From assembly GCA_977017575.1 (NCBI GenBank), contig CDRNVI010000006.1, forward strand, positions 186,001 to 250,000: a stretch of 64,000 nt of DNA. The letters run 5' to 3'. Below, in pieces: positions 1 to 10,080 of this stretch (positions within the stretch are counted from its first letter, which is position 1; each line of letters opens with the position of its first letter). The notes below the pieces were generated by a model. That model made no database searches, was not told where the DNA came from, and saw only the letters and a program-made list of their open reading frames with translations. The position numbers and the translations under genes are program-made. Origin of the DNA: Paramoeba atlantica (Eukaryota > Discosea).

Positions 1-8
1 TGCATCCC

Positions 9-3000
9 ATGGCTCCAATCAAAATCGACCTCTCCCTGCGTGTCTCCGAGGACGAGGCCGCCCATTTGGACTCCATTCTCTCCACAACTCCCACAGCCCC
101 ACCCCGCGAGCCACAACCCCTCGACCCCACCCTCCCCCCTCCCTTTGTCCCACAAGATCGGGCGGCATTACGTCGGCGAAAACACAACGTAATGAACAAA
201 ATGAAATACGTCGCGCGAAAACAAAATCTCGCAGCGTACTCAGCCCGTCATGAGGCGATTCAATTTCTCCGAGGAAGACAAGTTGCTATTCTGGAATGCT
301 ATCCGGACCCCATGCGTGTAGGCGCCGCGGTACAAATCCCTCAAGCCTGGGTAGAGCTCGAGGAGTTCTCCCGGGAACGCACGTTCGTGGTGCGCCTCTC
401 GGACCTACTGTGCCAGAAAGCCGCGCAACAGGCCGCAGCGGAGACGTGTAGCGAGCAAGACGGTCTAATCACGTGGTATAATCCGTTTCTTCAGGTGGAA
501 AGTGAAAAACTACGGACAACGGCAGCCTCCCAGGTGATTTATCTCACTCCCCGGTCAATGCTTCATCTCTTAATGTCAAAAACAGGCATGGAACGGTTCT
601 CTGTGTTTGTGGAGGATATAACGGATGTCATAGCGTACTGTGAGACAAATGGGGGGAGCCGTCCGTGCGAGAGGTCCTGCCCCACTTTTCAAGTGCTGCA
701 GGACGAGATTGCGCTGTTAATGGTCCTTCGCCACTTTTTAACACGCAACGCAGTGACTCGGATTATGTTTGGTACATCTTCTACGGTTGCACCCCTCACT
801 CGGGCGTGGTTTCGGAGCTATCTGCAAGGGGAAGTAGATCCCATGTCGCAGGAAAACTTGCTACGGGCTTTGACATTTTCGCTTGCGCAGCCTGCGGACC
901 AACTGACATCAAATTTCGTGACACCATATCTCCCTTCACCACCGAGCAGCGAAATCTCTTGTATTTCTGAAAGACAACATAACGTGTTGATCGATGCTTT
1001 AACAGGAGTAGTCGGCTCCAATATTCCCCTGCCTTGCTTACTGCTCGTCGAAAGTGTCAGCCAATTTCGCAACTTACTGTTAAAACATTTCGCTGCTGTT
1101 TGGAAGAGCTGTGACTTGGAGGACTACACACAGAGACACTATCTGCCAGGAGAGCTCGGGTTCGATCTTTTTACTAAAAAACTTCAGGAGAACGAGTCTC
1201 CATCAAACAAAGTGATGCGATCATTCGCTCTGGCGCGGTTTCCTTTGGACACGCGCACGGCTTCGATTATTTTAAATGAATACGAAGACTCACCTTTTAA
1301 AAGTGTCCTGGTTGTGTCTGACGGATGTGCCCCAAACGTGGGCCCAGACTATGACGCCTCAACGAACACGTACTATTACTCAAAACGTCCGGAGCGCGTC
1401 CATCCAGTATTTGACCTGGAGAAAAATGTTGTGCTAGCAAGCTTAATTCCCAGGTGCGATTTCTTTTACTGTCAAAATGCTGAGAAATTTGAAGTTTCGA
1501 GTTTGGTTACTGAGGGCGTTGAAAAAGGTTATGTACGGCATGAGCGTCAAAATTTTCTTGCTCGCTTTCCAGGGGATCGATCTGAGGCATCGAGCCAAAA
1601 CATGTATTCATTGCTGCCAGAAAGCTCAGAAATTGATTTAGGGCTTCCAATTTTCATAGCACATCTGATGCGGTTGAATATTTCAGAGCAGATGGTACTG
1701 TTTGGCATCGCAATCCCGCAACCAGCACTCGAGTACTGTGCGAAGACTACCGAGCATCGCCTGTATTTAAATGGCTTGATAGGCTTGAAAGGGGAAGTTA
1801 CGCCACTAGGTGTCATGACCGGGAAATTTCTTTGCCTCGGGCCCGGATTATCCTCTCTAAAGTTATTGGGGTTAGGCACAGCATTTTCTTGTTCAAGTGA
1901 CGCTGCTTTCGCAGCAGCAGCCGATCTTTTGCTTGAATATGACTGGGAGCCTACGGACGTTATGAGTCAATGTATTCCCAAATTGTATCCGGAAAAGACC
2001 TATCAGGTCACTTTCCAGGAAGGAAACCAACTGCTTTATTCTCCTGCAGCCGTCCTCGCGGAATATCTATTGCTCATGAAAACAAACTCCTTATCAGATG
2101 ACGGAGCCAAGGAGCTAGATTGTATTCATCAGTTCGTGCGAATGGGGGCAACCTATCCAGAGATATGTCTTCGTCGCTCAAAATTTTACACGGGCAATAC
2201 TACCCCCGAAGAAATCATGATCCTACCACTAATAAATAGTCTGAAGCGGGATCAAAATTTGTCTCAGAAGAAAGAAAGCATTAAGGAACTAATTCCGTTC
2301 GTTGGGACAACACAATCCCTGCTGAAAGCCCTGTCAGAGAACATTTCATTACCTGCTATCAAGCCAAAATATTCTTGGGGCGATTCTATTTTTTGTTACA
2401 CTTCCAGAATTCAAATAGGAGGCACCATGTATCTTTGCACCGCCTTTCCCACTACCGACTTTGTACCGTCCAAATACTTTGACTGCTGTGAATTGTCAAC
2501 GCTTCCTCTGCTTCTTATTGCCAAAGAATGTATTGTGGAAACCCCGTACCACTCTTCATCACAAAACAAGCCAACGCCTGGGAAACAGAGCCATTCCTCT
2601 GTGAAGTCTCGAACCGGTACGCTCACCAGGGGTTGGTACCCGCCTCTGACTCGCAAATGGTTTCATCCCTCCATATTGGAGACCAATGAAGAGTCACAGG
2701 GACCAGAAGACGCATGGCGCATCACCTCTGTACGTCGACCGGGAAAAACCTTTACCTATGATGACAAGCTGCCAATGAACACCACACTCAGCTCTGTTTT
2801 AGTCGATAAGGGACTCTTGTTTGTAGGTGATGGTGACATTACAGTGCCCCACTTTATGGTTCTTCGTAAACATTTAAAACATGTGTTCAGTAGCTCTCCT
2901 CTCAAGGCATCCGACGAAATTATGCAAGCCCTGGTATGGACCTTATCCAAAGACAGCTCGGACGAACCTATGGAAGACAAAGAGCAGGAGCAACACACAT

Positions 3001-4190
3001 GGCTGACCTCGACTGCGTACAAAGCGCCCCTGTGCAACACTTCCTTGTCAAAAAACACTATGGCATCCGATACGTTCACCGCAGACCGCCCCGAGCCTCC
3101 TCGAAGTGTGCTCCAACGACGGGTCCTGGACCGCGTTGTTTCCCTCATTACCGCCACGAAACAACGTCACCTGGAGTCCAAAATCCAGCAACTCTCCGCG
3201 CTTGAGAGCCCTCCTGAAATTCTCAAAGAGGTGCGAAATCTGCTCGAGTTCCTCACCCCCTCAAACGAGCTCCATCGTTTTTATGAGTCCAGTTTACTCC
3301 ACGCCTGCCCCTCCATTCCAATGGCCCATAACCCATACGACACCAGTCGGCTTCTGCTCTCCATGACGCAACGATCGGATTCTGCCGGGACACAGGCCCG
3401 CAGTGAGGGCCAGAAGGCCTCAAAGAAACGCGACTATCTCACGCGGCTGCAGCAGGAGGGGATTATCCAATCAGAGCCTTCGAACATGAGGAATGGGACT
3501 TTATCTTCTTCTTCGGAAGGATTGATGCGACATGGGGAAACCCAAACGGTTAATTTCGTCCCACGTCCTGCAAACCATAAAGAAGCCTCGAGTGAAACCC
3601 GGGATAGTCACGAGGCTGCAGAAGCCGCGAAACGTGCCATCGATCATGTTTTTGGAGGAGAAGAGGACGCGAGTCACCGTTCCATCAATGATTCTCGAAG
3701 TGCTCGAACCCTGTCGGATTTCCGGAATGAAATGCGGCCCTATGTGAACAGCAGCCTACGAAAACAGCAGAGCATGCAGGACGCCGTAGCGAGTTCCCAT
3801 ATGCGCTCGGCAGTCTCCGCAAAGGTAGTGGTGACCCATGCCAGTGAGGAGGAGCTGGTGAGTAGTATTCCTGCGGTACTGGTGGAGCCCATTCCGGTAC
3901 CGAAAGGAAATGCAAAGCTAAACATTCCGCTTATTCTCGCAAAAGCGCTCGGGGAGGCCATTGGGGCGAAAGTAGGCCCGACCTCCATGCTGGAGGGGTG
4001 CGGACACATCCAGGTCCATACAAGGGAGGTGGAGCAAGACGCGCTACGGCTCGGGACGTTTATGTGCCTGGGCCAGTCGGTGAGGATACGGAAGAACTGC
4101 TACTTAGTGACGCACACGAATGAAACGGTCACGAGGAAATTGGAGGGCATCCGAAATAAGAATGAAACCAGTCAGTATCGCTCACGGTGA
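9..4190 (+). CDS. Degenerate DEAH/RHA-like helicase protein, probably catalytically dead
   Basis: A 1393-residue protein starting at the first ATG. It resembles a DEAH-box (RHA/KREH2-type) helicase whose catalytic motifs have been lost. Residues 88-115 occupy the Walker A position and keep only the trailing IPQ-like segment. TPRSMLHLLM (about 180-189) matches the block before the DEAH box, but the DEAH position reads VEDITD. GTSS (about 255) replaces the SAT motif. Around residues 500-650 a run including VTPLG and LGLG resembles the HA2 helicase-associated domain, but the arginine-finger motif is absent. The C-terminal third has an OB-fold-like stretch and then a low-complexity charged tail. 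The likely role is a structural RNP subunit (inference), for example in a mitochondrial RNA complex. The family match rests on recognised motif order, not on a search. Confidence 0.6.
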   Translation: MAPIKIDLSLRVSEDEAAHLDSILSTTPTAPPREPQPLDPTLPPPFVPQDRAALRRRKHNVMNKMKYVARKQNLAAYSARHEAIQFLRGRQVAILECYPDPMRVGAAVQIPQAWVELEEFSRERTFVVRLSDLLCQKAAQQAAAETCSEQDGLITWYNPFLQVESEKLRTTAASQVIYLTPRSMLHLLMSKTGMERFSVFVEDITDVIAYCETNGGSRPCERSCPTFQVLQDEIALLMVLRHFLTRNAVTRIMFGTSSTVAPLTRAWFRSYLQGEVDPMSQENLLRALTFSLAQPADQLTSNFVTPYLPSPPSSEISCISERQHNVLIDALTGVVGSNIPLPCLLLVESVSQFRNLLLKHFAAVWKSCDLEDYTQRHYLPGELGFDLFTKKLQENESPSNKVMRSFALARFPLDTRTASIILNEYEDSPFKSVLVVSDGCAPNVGPDYDASTNTYYYSKRPERVHPVFDLEKNVVLASLIPRCDFFYCQNAEKFEVSSLVTEGVEKGYVRHERQNFLARFPGDRSEASSQNMYSLLPESSEIDLGLPIFIAHLMRLNISEQMVLFGIAIPQPALEYCAKTTEHRLYLNGLIGLKGEVTPLGVMTGKFLCLGPGLSSLKLLGLGTAFSCSSDAAFAAAADLLLEYDWEPTDVMSQCIPKLYPEKTYQVTFQEGNQLLYSPAAVLAEYLLLMKTNSLSDDGAKELDCIHQFVRMGATYPEICLRRSKFYTGNTTPEEIMILPLINSLKRDQNLSQKKESIKELIPFVGTTQSLLKALSENISLPAIKPKYSWGDSIFCYTSRIQIGGTMYLCTAFPTTDFVPSKYFDCCELSTLPLLLIAKECIVETPYHSSSQNKPTPGKQSHSSVKSRTGTLTRGWYPPLTRKWFHPSILETNEESQGPEDAWRITSVRRPGKTFTYDDKLPMNTTLSSVLVDKGLLFVGDGDITVPHFMVLRKHLKHVFSSSPLKASDEIMQALVWTLSKDSSDEPMEDKEQEQHTWLTSTAYKAPLCNTSLSKNTMASDTFTADRPEPPRSVLQRRVLDRVVSLITATKQRHLESKIQQLSALESPPEILKEVRNLLEFLTPSNELHRFYESSLLHACPSIPMAHNPYDTSRLLLSMTQRSDSAGTQARSEGQKASKKRDYLTRLQQEGIIQSEPSNMRNGTLSSSSEGLMRHGETQTVNFVPRPANHKEASSETRDSHEAAEAAKRAIDHVFGGEEDASHRSINDSRSARTLSDFRNEMRPYVNSSLRKQQSMQDAVASSHMRSAVSAKVVVTHASEEELVSSIPAVLVEPIPVPKGNAKLNIPLILAKALGEAIGAKVGPTSMLEGCGHIQVHTREVEQDALRLGTFMCLGQSVRIRKNCYLVTHTNETVTRKLEGIRNKNETSQYRSR

Positions 4191-4609
4191 GAGGAATAGT
4201 GTGACAACACTATGGTGTGACTGCATTTCGAGGAATACCATTTGCGTGGTAGAGGGATATTTCCGGATAATTATCTCCGATTTGGTGTATGCCAAGAGCA
4301 GTATGTAATCTCACATGAAAGTCTAGCGGTGTGTATTCTTCGTTCTTTGATAATTTTAGGAAAAGTGTGTGTGATAGTGTTCTGCGTGTTCATTCGAAAT
4401 TACATCTTTTTTTCTCAACACATTTTGAGGTAAATGCCATCATTTGTAAAAATACGTCTGAATTTGTGTGTACGTTGGATTCATGTAACGTGTAATTTAT
4501 ATCGTGAAAAAAATGCCTTTGGATTTCTTACTACTGTTGTACGAAGGAGCAGTGCATAAGTCTTCACCTTGTCCTTTTTCTGGAAACGGTGCGTATTTTT
4601 TTAGATTAT
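4191..4609 (+). other. Intergenic region without a recognised gene
   Basis: AT-rich spacer between the helicase-like gene and the LRR gene. It holds only short open frames without recognisable similarity. The last 100 bases are T-rich (for example 4571-4603), consistent with a polypyrimidine signal upstream of the ATG at 4610. Confidence 0.6.
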
Positions 4610-5422
4610 ATGCCGATGTACTTTTTGTTCAAAAGTTTGATTTTACTTCTGAGCGTGAGTTGGACGCATCAAGCTGATAAGCCATCTCGCACACATAAAG
4701 TCAAGGGCACTGCCATGTCTTCCGAGATGTGTCTACCGCGATTTATTCAATATATCACGAATCCGGATAAATCGTGGGTTGTCTCTACCCGCAAACTCTT
4801 GGGAAGGCGCCCTGTCTCCGTGTGTACATGGAAAGGGGTGATCTGTGACTCTAGCAACGAGGTGGTTAAGATTACGTGGCTCGATTACGGTCTATTGGGC
4901 AAGCTGAACTGGGATTCCCTCCCCCTTTCCTTGCGGTCGTTTCATCTGCGAGGCAACGTGCTCCTCCACCCAATCACGTTGGAAGATTTCCCGGCTCAAG
5001 TGCATGAAATATCAGCTCCGATGAACTCTTTTTCGGGAGAACTGCAGCTTCGGGATCTCCCCGACGGTCTGCGCATTCTGTGTCTTGATAACAACTCTAT
5101 TGAGGGAAGAGTACAACTAGGCGATATACAGATCCCTCTTGAGTATCTATCACTAGAACGAAATGGTTTAAGTGGGTCTTTGGACCTGAGTGTGGTTCCT
5201 GCTTCCCTGCACTACTTAAGCCTCTCAGCCAATAAACTAAGTGGAGAACTTCATCTACACGGGTTTCTACATAACCTGAACGTATTGCTCGTTGCAGAAA
5301 ATTCTTTTAGTGGAATACTGGACGTCCGTGACCTTCCGATTCATTTCGAGCAGTTAGATGCGTCCAACAATGAGTTTCAAGACATGCTTCCAGAAAAGGC
5401 CCCTGCAAAGGTTACGATTTGA
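4610..5422 (+). CDS. Secreted leucine-rich-repeat protein
   Basis: A 270-residue protein. The first ATG of the open frame is at 4610; upstream codons include no ATG. Residues 1-22 are hydrophobic (FLFKSLILLLSVSW) and look like a signal peptide. A cysteine pair in a CTWKGVICD context resembles the plant-type LRR N-terminal cap also seen in kinetoplastid surface LRR proteins. About six repeats of roughly 23 residues follow, with the pattern LxxLxLxxNxLSGxLxL (for example SLERNGLSGSLDL). No C-terminal membrane span or obvious GPI signal is visible, so it may be secreted or lysosomal. The specific function is unknown; such repeats usually bind protein or carbohydrate. Confidence 0.75.
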   Translation: MPMYFLFKSLILLLSVSWTHQADKPSRTHKVKGTAMSSEMCLPRFIQYITNPDKSWVVSTRKLLGRRPVSVCTWKGVICDSSNEVVKITWLDYGLLGKLNWDSLPLSLRSFHLRGNVLLHPITLEDFPAQVHEISAPMNSFSGELQLRDLPDGLRILCLDNNSIEGRVQLGDIQIPLEYLSLERNGLSGSLDLSVVPASLHYLSLSANKLSGELHLHGFLHNLNVLLVAENSFSGILDVRDLPIHFEQLDASNNEFQDMLPEKAPAKVTI

Positions 5423-5429
5423 AAGAGGA

Positions 5430-5515
5430 TGCTATAGTTGTGCTTTAATGTGCATGTATGTGCTATAGTGTTATACTGTATACATGTGCTATAGTTGAGT
5501 TTTAATGTGTATCGT
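5430..5515. repeat. Short imperfect tandem repeat downstream of the LRR gene
   Basis: The phrase TGTGCTATAGT recurs three times, with TTTAATGTG segments between copies. It lies in the 174-base spacer before the SF3b6 gene and is probably 3' UTR or intergenic. No function can be assigned. Confidence 0.6.
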
Positions 5516-5596
5516 ATTGTTGGAATAGTGATCGCATCAACTATTAAATGAGGGTAGTAGTTATTCGAATTTCTTATTTTTACTTCTCAACGTTTT

Positions 5597-6016
5597 ATGC
5601 ACTCTACCGACAGGAGTATTTTCTCGGCCATTCGTTCCTCACAAGCAGCAGATGAGTATCAGCCTATCGTCTCCCTCCCACCCGTGTTACCCAACGAGGC
5701 ATGCCGCCTGCTTTTCATACGTCAACTTCCCCGTGCAGTGACGGTGGAACAAATCTACGAGTTATTTGGACGCTGTGGAGAAATCGAAAATGTGTGGAGG
5801 GGGAATACACCTCATACTAAAGGAACGACATTCGTGCTGTTTGCTCACATTTATGATGCAAAACAAGCAGTCGATACCCTACACAACATGAAAATTGGTA
5901 ACCGCTTTCTGAATGTGAGCTATTTCAGTAAAGAGCGCGCTGAACGAGCTGCCGAGATAAAGGCGAAGAGAAGCCGAGTTCTCGAGACTCAAGGCATTGT
6001 CTTTGCCGATGGGTAA
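5597..6016 (+). CDS. SF3B6: Splicing factor SF3b subunit 6 (p14/SF3b14a)
   Basis: A 139-residue protein with one RRM. Residues about 29-110 contain an RNP2-like LLFIRQLP and an RNP1-region GNTPHTKGTTFVLF, then DAKQAVDTLHN and a NRFLNVSYF strand. This is the characteristic pattern of p14, which binds SF3B1 near the branch-point adenosine in U2 snRNP. The length fits the family (about 125 residues), with a short N-terminal extension. In trypanosomatids the SF3b complex serves trans-splicing. The gene lies between the LRR and kinase genes on the same strand. The ATG at 5597 follows a T-rich tract. Confidence 0.9.
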   Translation: MHSTDRSIFSAIRSSQAADEYQPIVSLPPVLPNEACRLLFIRQLPRAVTVEQIYELFGRCGEIENVWRGNTPHTKGTTFVLFAHIYDAKQAVDTLHNMKIGNRFLNVSYFSKERAERAAEIKAKRSRVLETQGIVFADG

Positions 6017-6386
6017 GATTCGTAAAACTCTCTGAAAAAATGAACGCATTGGGGAATCTACAAAGATCTCTGCAATCACTCGTTTTGGGGAAAAATAAAT
6101 TTCTTACGCTTGAAACAGAAGCTCATCAAAAAATGAAGCATGCCTATTAAGTTAAATATCAAAGCCATATGCTTATTTTTTGCATGACGGGGCATGATAG
6201 GGTTATCAAAAAATTTAGTGTCATACATCTACAAAGATATATCTACAAGTATATATCTAGAAGATATAACTGTATATCTATAAGATTTGAGTCACATGAC
6301 ATAAAAGGAAACCCTTATCTTCGCAATAACATACCTTTAGCGATCTTAAAAACCGTCCTCTGAATTCCTCCTACTAATGTCCCCTC
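6017..6386 (+). other. AT-rich intergenic region
   Basis: Contains repeated TATATCTA motifs around 6235-6290 and no credible coding frame. The last 25 bases before the ATG at 6387 are C/T-rich. Confidence 0.6.
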
Positions 6387-8540
6387 ATGCAACACGTCGC
6401 CGATCGCATTCCTGACCCCGTCCGTCGGCCTCTCCGCGCGCGAAGACCCAACACCGCCCCACCCGCCATACCCAACCTCGCACTCGACCGCGTGGAGAAA
6501 CTCTCCCTCCACCCCCCTTCTTCTTCCAATGCTACAAACAGTGCACGTCACACGCCTCGCGCTCAGCTCAACGGAGCCTTCACTACTCGAGAGTCCCGCA
6601 TCGGGGGGTTGTTTCCCCCGAACCCTCTTCTTCCTCATCCCGAGACCTCTCACTCCATGCTCACGCCACGAGCGCGTCTCCACCCCTCCAAACTCGCCCA
6701 AACCCATCCCTCTAAATCCGCATGGCACACCATGCCCCCAGCCTACTGGTCCCGTATGAACCCAACAGAGACCACAGCCCCGCTGGTCTCCCCGAGGGCG
6801 TCTCGACGAAACCTTAACGTTCTACCCCCTCGAGGCCCGGCTCCTCCTCTTCCTTTGTTTCCCGGAGGAAACGCTCCAGGCGCTGCTCCTCCTCCCCAAG
6901 CCTCTCATCCAGCCTTCCCTTTTGAGTTTCATGGAAACCCTCAAAACCGTTTTCAAGGCACAGTGAAAACAGAGGACCCCAACACGACCCCTCGAGGTGT
7001 TGTGTTCCCCATGACGCCTCGAGACCCACAAGAGCTTTCTCGACTCGAGTTCCATCCAACACGAAATAAAGGGAATCTCAATTTGGCAACGCCTCGAGAA
7101 GAGAGAGGGCATGAGACTCCACGAAGGCATGAGACTTTAAGAATGCATGAGACATTAAAAATTCATGAGACTCCACGAAGGCATGAGACTTCACGAATGC
7201 ATGAGACTCCACGAATGCCAACAAATGTGTTTTCGGTACAGCAAACCCCACAGGAAAATAGAAAGCCACAAAGAGAGGAGATGGGACTTACCCCTCGTCG
7301 TCTCCCTCCGCCCCCTCCTGCGTTTCAAACGTTAATGCACCCGACTGTACCCTCGAATGGGGTTGCGAGCGCAGTGGCAGACAAAAGCACAAATGTAGAA
7401 AATAATGGGGAACAAAGGGCTGCAGTCCCGCTGGCCTCATCACAGACACGAAAAAAAGTAACCTATGCGCTACCGAATCAATGCATGGAGCAGGGACACT
7501 TTTATGTGGTGCTGGGAGAGGACGCGGACCCCGGCGAGGGGCGGTTTAAAATTCTATCCTTGCTGGGGCAAGGAACATTCGGGAAGGTCGTCGAGTGCTG
7601 GGACCGGAAACGACGGCAGTATTGTGCAGTGAAAATCGTCCGGAACATTCCGAAATACACCCGGGATGCGACAATTGAGGTGCAGTACATGCAGCGTATT
7701 GCGTTGGCCGATCCGTCGGATACCGAGCCGTTTATTAAGCCATGGAAAAGTTTTTTGAACGCCGGGGGGCATATGTGCATTGTGATGCCGCGATACGGTC
7801 CCTGCGCGTTGGAGCTTTTACAAAAACATGGCCCTTTTTCGATTGCCCATGTGGCGGACTTAGCCTATGAGTTGGGTCGCGGTCTTGACTTCCTACACTC
7901 TCGGTTGCGACTGATGCATACGGATTTAAAACCGGAGAACGTGTTGTCATTGGAGTGTAATTTTACCCCGGCCAATCACGCAGGAGCCCCTCTTCGGCTT
8001 AAGATATGTGATCTGGGCGGATGCACGGAGGAGACACACGCGAAGTACGCGATCGTATCCACCCGACACTACAGGGCTCCGGAAGTTATTTTAGGTCTCG
8101 GCTGGATGTATCCCGCGGATATGTGGAGCGTAGGGTGCATCCTAGTCGAAATGCTGACAGGGAAACTGCTCTTCGACACCCATGACAACCTGGAGCACCT
8201 TCACATGATGCAGCGTATCTTGGGACCGTTGCCGAGCGATTGGGTTAGAAACTGCTCTCCTGAAGCAAAAGGGTTTTTTAGTGGCTCCGCGTTACGGCCT
8301 CCTCTGTCTAGTAGTTGTATAAAGCTTAGTCGTATGCGCTCGTTGCCGGATTTCGTCGAGAGATGCTGCGGAAACGCACATGTAGCAGCAGCTTTTCTCT
8401 CTCTTTTGCAAGGGTTGCTCCATTATGAGCAAAAAAGTCGTCTCACAGCTCGTGACATTGCAGCTCATCCTTTTGTGACTAGTTTTTCTCCGCTATACCA
8501 TCATCGTACCAGTGATATGGATAACGGGGCCTGTGTCTAA
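6387..8540 (+). CDS. LAMMER/CLK-family dual-specificity protein kinase
   Basis: A 717-residue protein starting at the ATG at 6387. Residues 1-370 are Pro- and basic-rich and disordered, with SPRASR- and TPRR-type phosphosite motifs and a heptad HETPRRH-like repeat near residues 240-275. The kinase domain covers about residues 385-705: glycine loop GQGTFGKV (388), VAIK-type lysine in CAVKIV, catalytic loop HTDLKPEN (511), DLGG in place of DFG (542), and RHYRAPEVILG in the activation segment. EHLHMMQRILGP (602) corresponds to the EHLAMMERILG signature of LAMMER kinases. HTD and DLG are normal variants in this family. CLKs phosphorylate SR proteins; in kinetoplastids relatives (KKT10/19) act at kinetochores. 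Which role applies here is undetermined. Confidence 0.9.
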   Translation: MQHVADRIPDPVRRPLRARRPNTAPPAIPNLALDRVEKLSLHPPSSSNATNSARHTPRAQLNGAFTTRESRIGGLFPPNPLLPHPETSHSMLTPRARLHPSKLAQTHPSKSAWHTMPPAYWSRMNPTETTAPLVSPRASRRNLNVLPPRGPAPPLPLFPGGNAPGAAPPPQASHPAFPFEFHGNPQNRFQGTVKTEDPNTTPRGVVFPMTPRDPQELSRLEFHPTRNKGNLNLATPREERGHETPRRHETLRMHETLKIHETPRRHETSRMHETPRMPTNVFSVQQTPQENRKPQREEMGLTPRRLPPPPPAFQTLMHPTVPSNGVASAVADKSTNVENNGEQRAAVPLASSQTRKKVTYALPNQCMEQGHFYVVLGEDADPGEGRFKILSLLGQGTFGKVVECWDRKRRQYCAVKIVRNIPKYTRDATIEVQYMQRIALADPSDTEPFIKPWKSFLNAGGHMCIVMPRYGPCALELLQKHGPFSIAHVADLAYELGRGLDFLHSRLRLMHTDLKPENVLSLECNFTPANHAGAPLRLKICDLGGCTEETHAKYAIVSTRHYRAPEVILGLGWMYPADMWSVGCILVEMLTGKLLFDTHDNLEHLHMMQRILGPLPSDWVRNCSPEAKGFFSGSALRPPLSSSCIKLSRMRSLPDFVERCCGNAHVAAAFLSLLQGLLHYEQKSRLTARDIAAHPFVTSFSPLYHHRTSDMDNGACV
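7107..7216 (+). repeat. 18-bp in-frame minisatellite in the kinase gene
   Basis: Six or seven imperfect copies of a GCATGAGACTCCACGAA-like unit encode HETPRR-type hexapeptides in the disordered N-terminal region of the kinase. The reading frame is preserved. Confidence 0.75.
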
Positions 8541-8664
8541 AGTAATGAATCGTTCTTTCGGTATTATTTTTATACTTATTCAGTACAATATTTCTGCTTT
8601 CTATTGCCACGAAATAACTTTCACCACACTCACATAGCGTCTACATCTCATCTTTATCACTGTA

Positions 8665-10080
8665 ATGAATTTTGACGGATCTTGGGAGAAAGTTGTTCGG
8701 CAACGAGTTTGCATTCCAGATGAGTGTCTCTCGCCTTGGAGCACGGCCACACATCGAGCCTTGCTCAGCCTCGTTGACAGGGACCCGCAATGCATGGATC
8801 GTATTCGAGACACCCACAGTGTATTGACCTCCAAATTATCCGACATATTGCGTGTGCACAAAGCGAAGCTCTACCTCTTCGGGTCCTGTGTAGTCAATAG
8901 TGTGGTCGAGCCCAAAAGTGATGTCGATTGTGTACTACTCACCGAGAAAGATTTGAAGCAACCTCCCTCTGTTGGAGACCCAAGTACTTCACAGTCGCGC
9001 TCAGAACAAAATTTTGTGCTCAATTTAGTGGCGAAAACTCTGATGCGATATACAGAGACTTTCTCTGCGATCCAAGAAAAGCCTCGTGCACGTGTTCCAT
9101 ACGTTAGATGTGTTATGAAAAATGGGCAAGAAATAGACATCAGCGCCAACCGCAGAAATGGTGTAAGAAACAGCCTTTTGCTACGAAATTATTTAGCACA
9201 GCCGTTCGTGTCGAGTAACTCTACACTTTCCGGGTCCTCTAATTCGTTTTTTCGTTTCATGTCACTTGCGATAAAGATTTGGGGTAAAAGAACGGGGCTT
9301 ATTGATCCAGCACAAGCCTACCTCACGTCCTATGCGCTTAATATTCTACTGTGCTACTACATGATACAGCGATCAAAGATGAATTTTATTGATCCACAGA
9401 GTATTACGGTACCAACTCAGGAGCCTGTTCTTCCGAAATACAGCGTTTTCGATTTGGAAGAGCAACGCAACGAACTTGGATTTCACATGCGTGATTTTCT
9501 TACTTTTTATAACCATGAATTTGACTTTTCAAACGACGTAGTGACACTGAGTCGTCCGAGCAAGACGAAAAAAGCTGACCTTGAGTGGACCTCTCAAGAC
9601 GAGGAGAAGATGAGAGGAGACGGTAATGCCTTCTTTTACCGTCTCTGTATTGAGGATCCGTATGAGGATCGCCTTAACCTGGGGCGATTCGTTACTCCTC
9701 TACGATACGGAATGCTTCGCCTGGCGCTACACCAGGCTCAGATTAACGGTCTGGGATACATGGACCTCGGTAGGAATGGAGCAAAAATAATACCACAAAC
9801 GGAGAAAGCAGTAAAACTCGATCAGGACGTACCGCAGCCAAGCACTCAAAATCATTCCAGTGAAACTTTTGCAACCAAATTTTGTGGCGCCCCGGCGCAA
9901 CCGACAGGAGATCCCACGGCTCCTAAATCAGAATCAAAAAATAGTGGACACGCAACACATGGGAACCGAATTAATTTGTACTCAACGTTTTCGAATCCTA
10001 GCAATCCACAAACGAAAAGTTCTTTTCCCACGCCTTTCGCTCCTCAGGTCACAAAATTTTCTCCCGTAACTCAATCATAG
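8665..10080 (+). CDS. Non-canonical poly(A)/uridylyl transferase (TUTase family)
   Basis: A 471-residue protein starting at the ATG at 8665. The nucleotidyltransferase core has FGSCVVNSVV followed by SDVD (about residues 73-90), the GS...DxD metal-binding motif, and a third carboxylate in GQEIDISAN (about 155). The central domain (residues 180-300) includes IKIWGKRTGL and LTSYALNILL. The PAP-associated motif IEDPYEDRLNLGR lies near 329-342 and is typical of TUT/Cid1 enzymes. The C-terminal 100 residues are low-complexity. The enzyme probably adds UMP or AMP to RNA 3' ends; in kinetoplastids relatives act in mitochondrial guide-RNA and mRNA processing or in the cytosol. No clear mitochondrial presequence is seen, so compartment and nucleotide preference are open. 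Confidence 0.85.
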   Translation: MNFDGSWEKVVRQRVCIPDECLSPWSTATHRALLSLVDRDPQCMDRIRDTHSVLTSKLSDILRVHKAKLYLFGSCVVNSVVEPKSDVDCVLLTEKDLKQPPSVGDPSTSQSRSEQNFVLNLVAKTLMRYTETFSAIQEKPRARVPYVRCVMKNGQEIDISANRRNGVRNSLLLRNYLAQPFVSSNSTLSGSSNSFFRFMSLAIKIWGKRTGLIDPAQAYLTSYALNILLCYYMIQRSKMNFIDPQSITVPTQEPVLPKYSVFDLEEQRNELGFHMRDFLTFYNHEFDFSNDVVTLSRPSKTKKADLEWTSQDEEKMRGDGNAFFYRLCIEDPYEDRLNLGRFVTPLRYGMLRLALHQAQINGLGYMDLGRNGAKIIPQTEKAVKLDQDVPQPSTQNHSSETFATKFCGAPAQPTGDPTAPKSESKNSGHATHGNRINLYSTFSNPSNPQTKSSFPTPFAPQVTKFSPVTQS

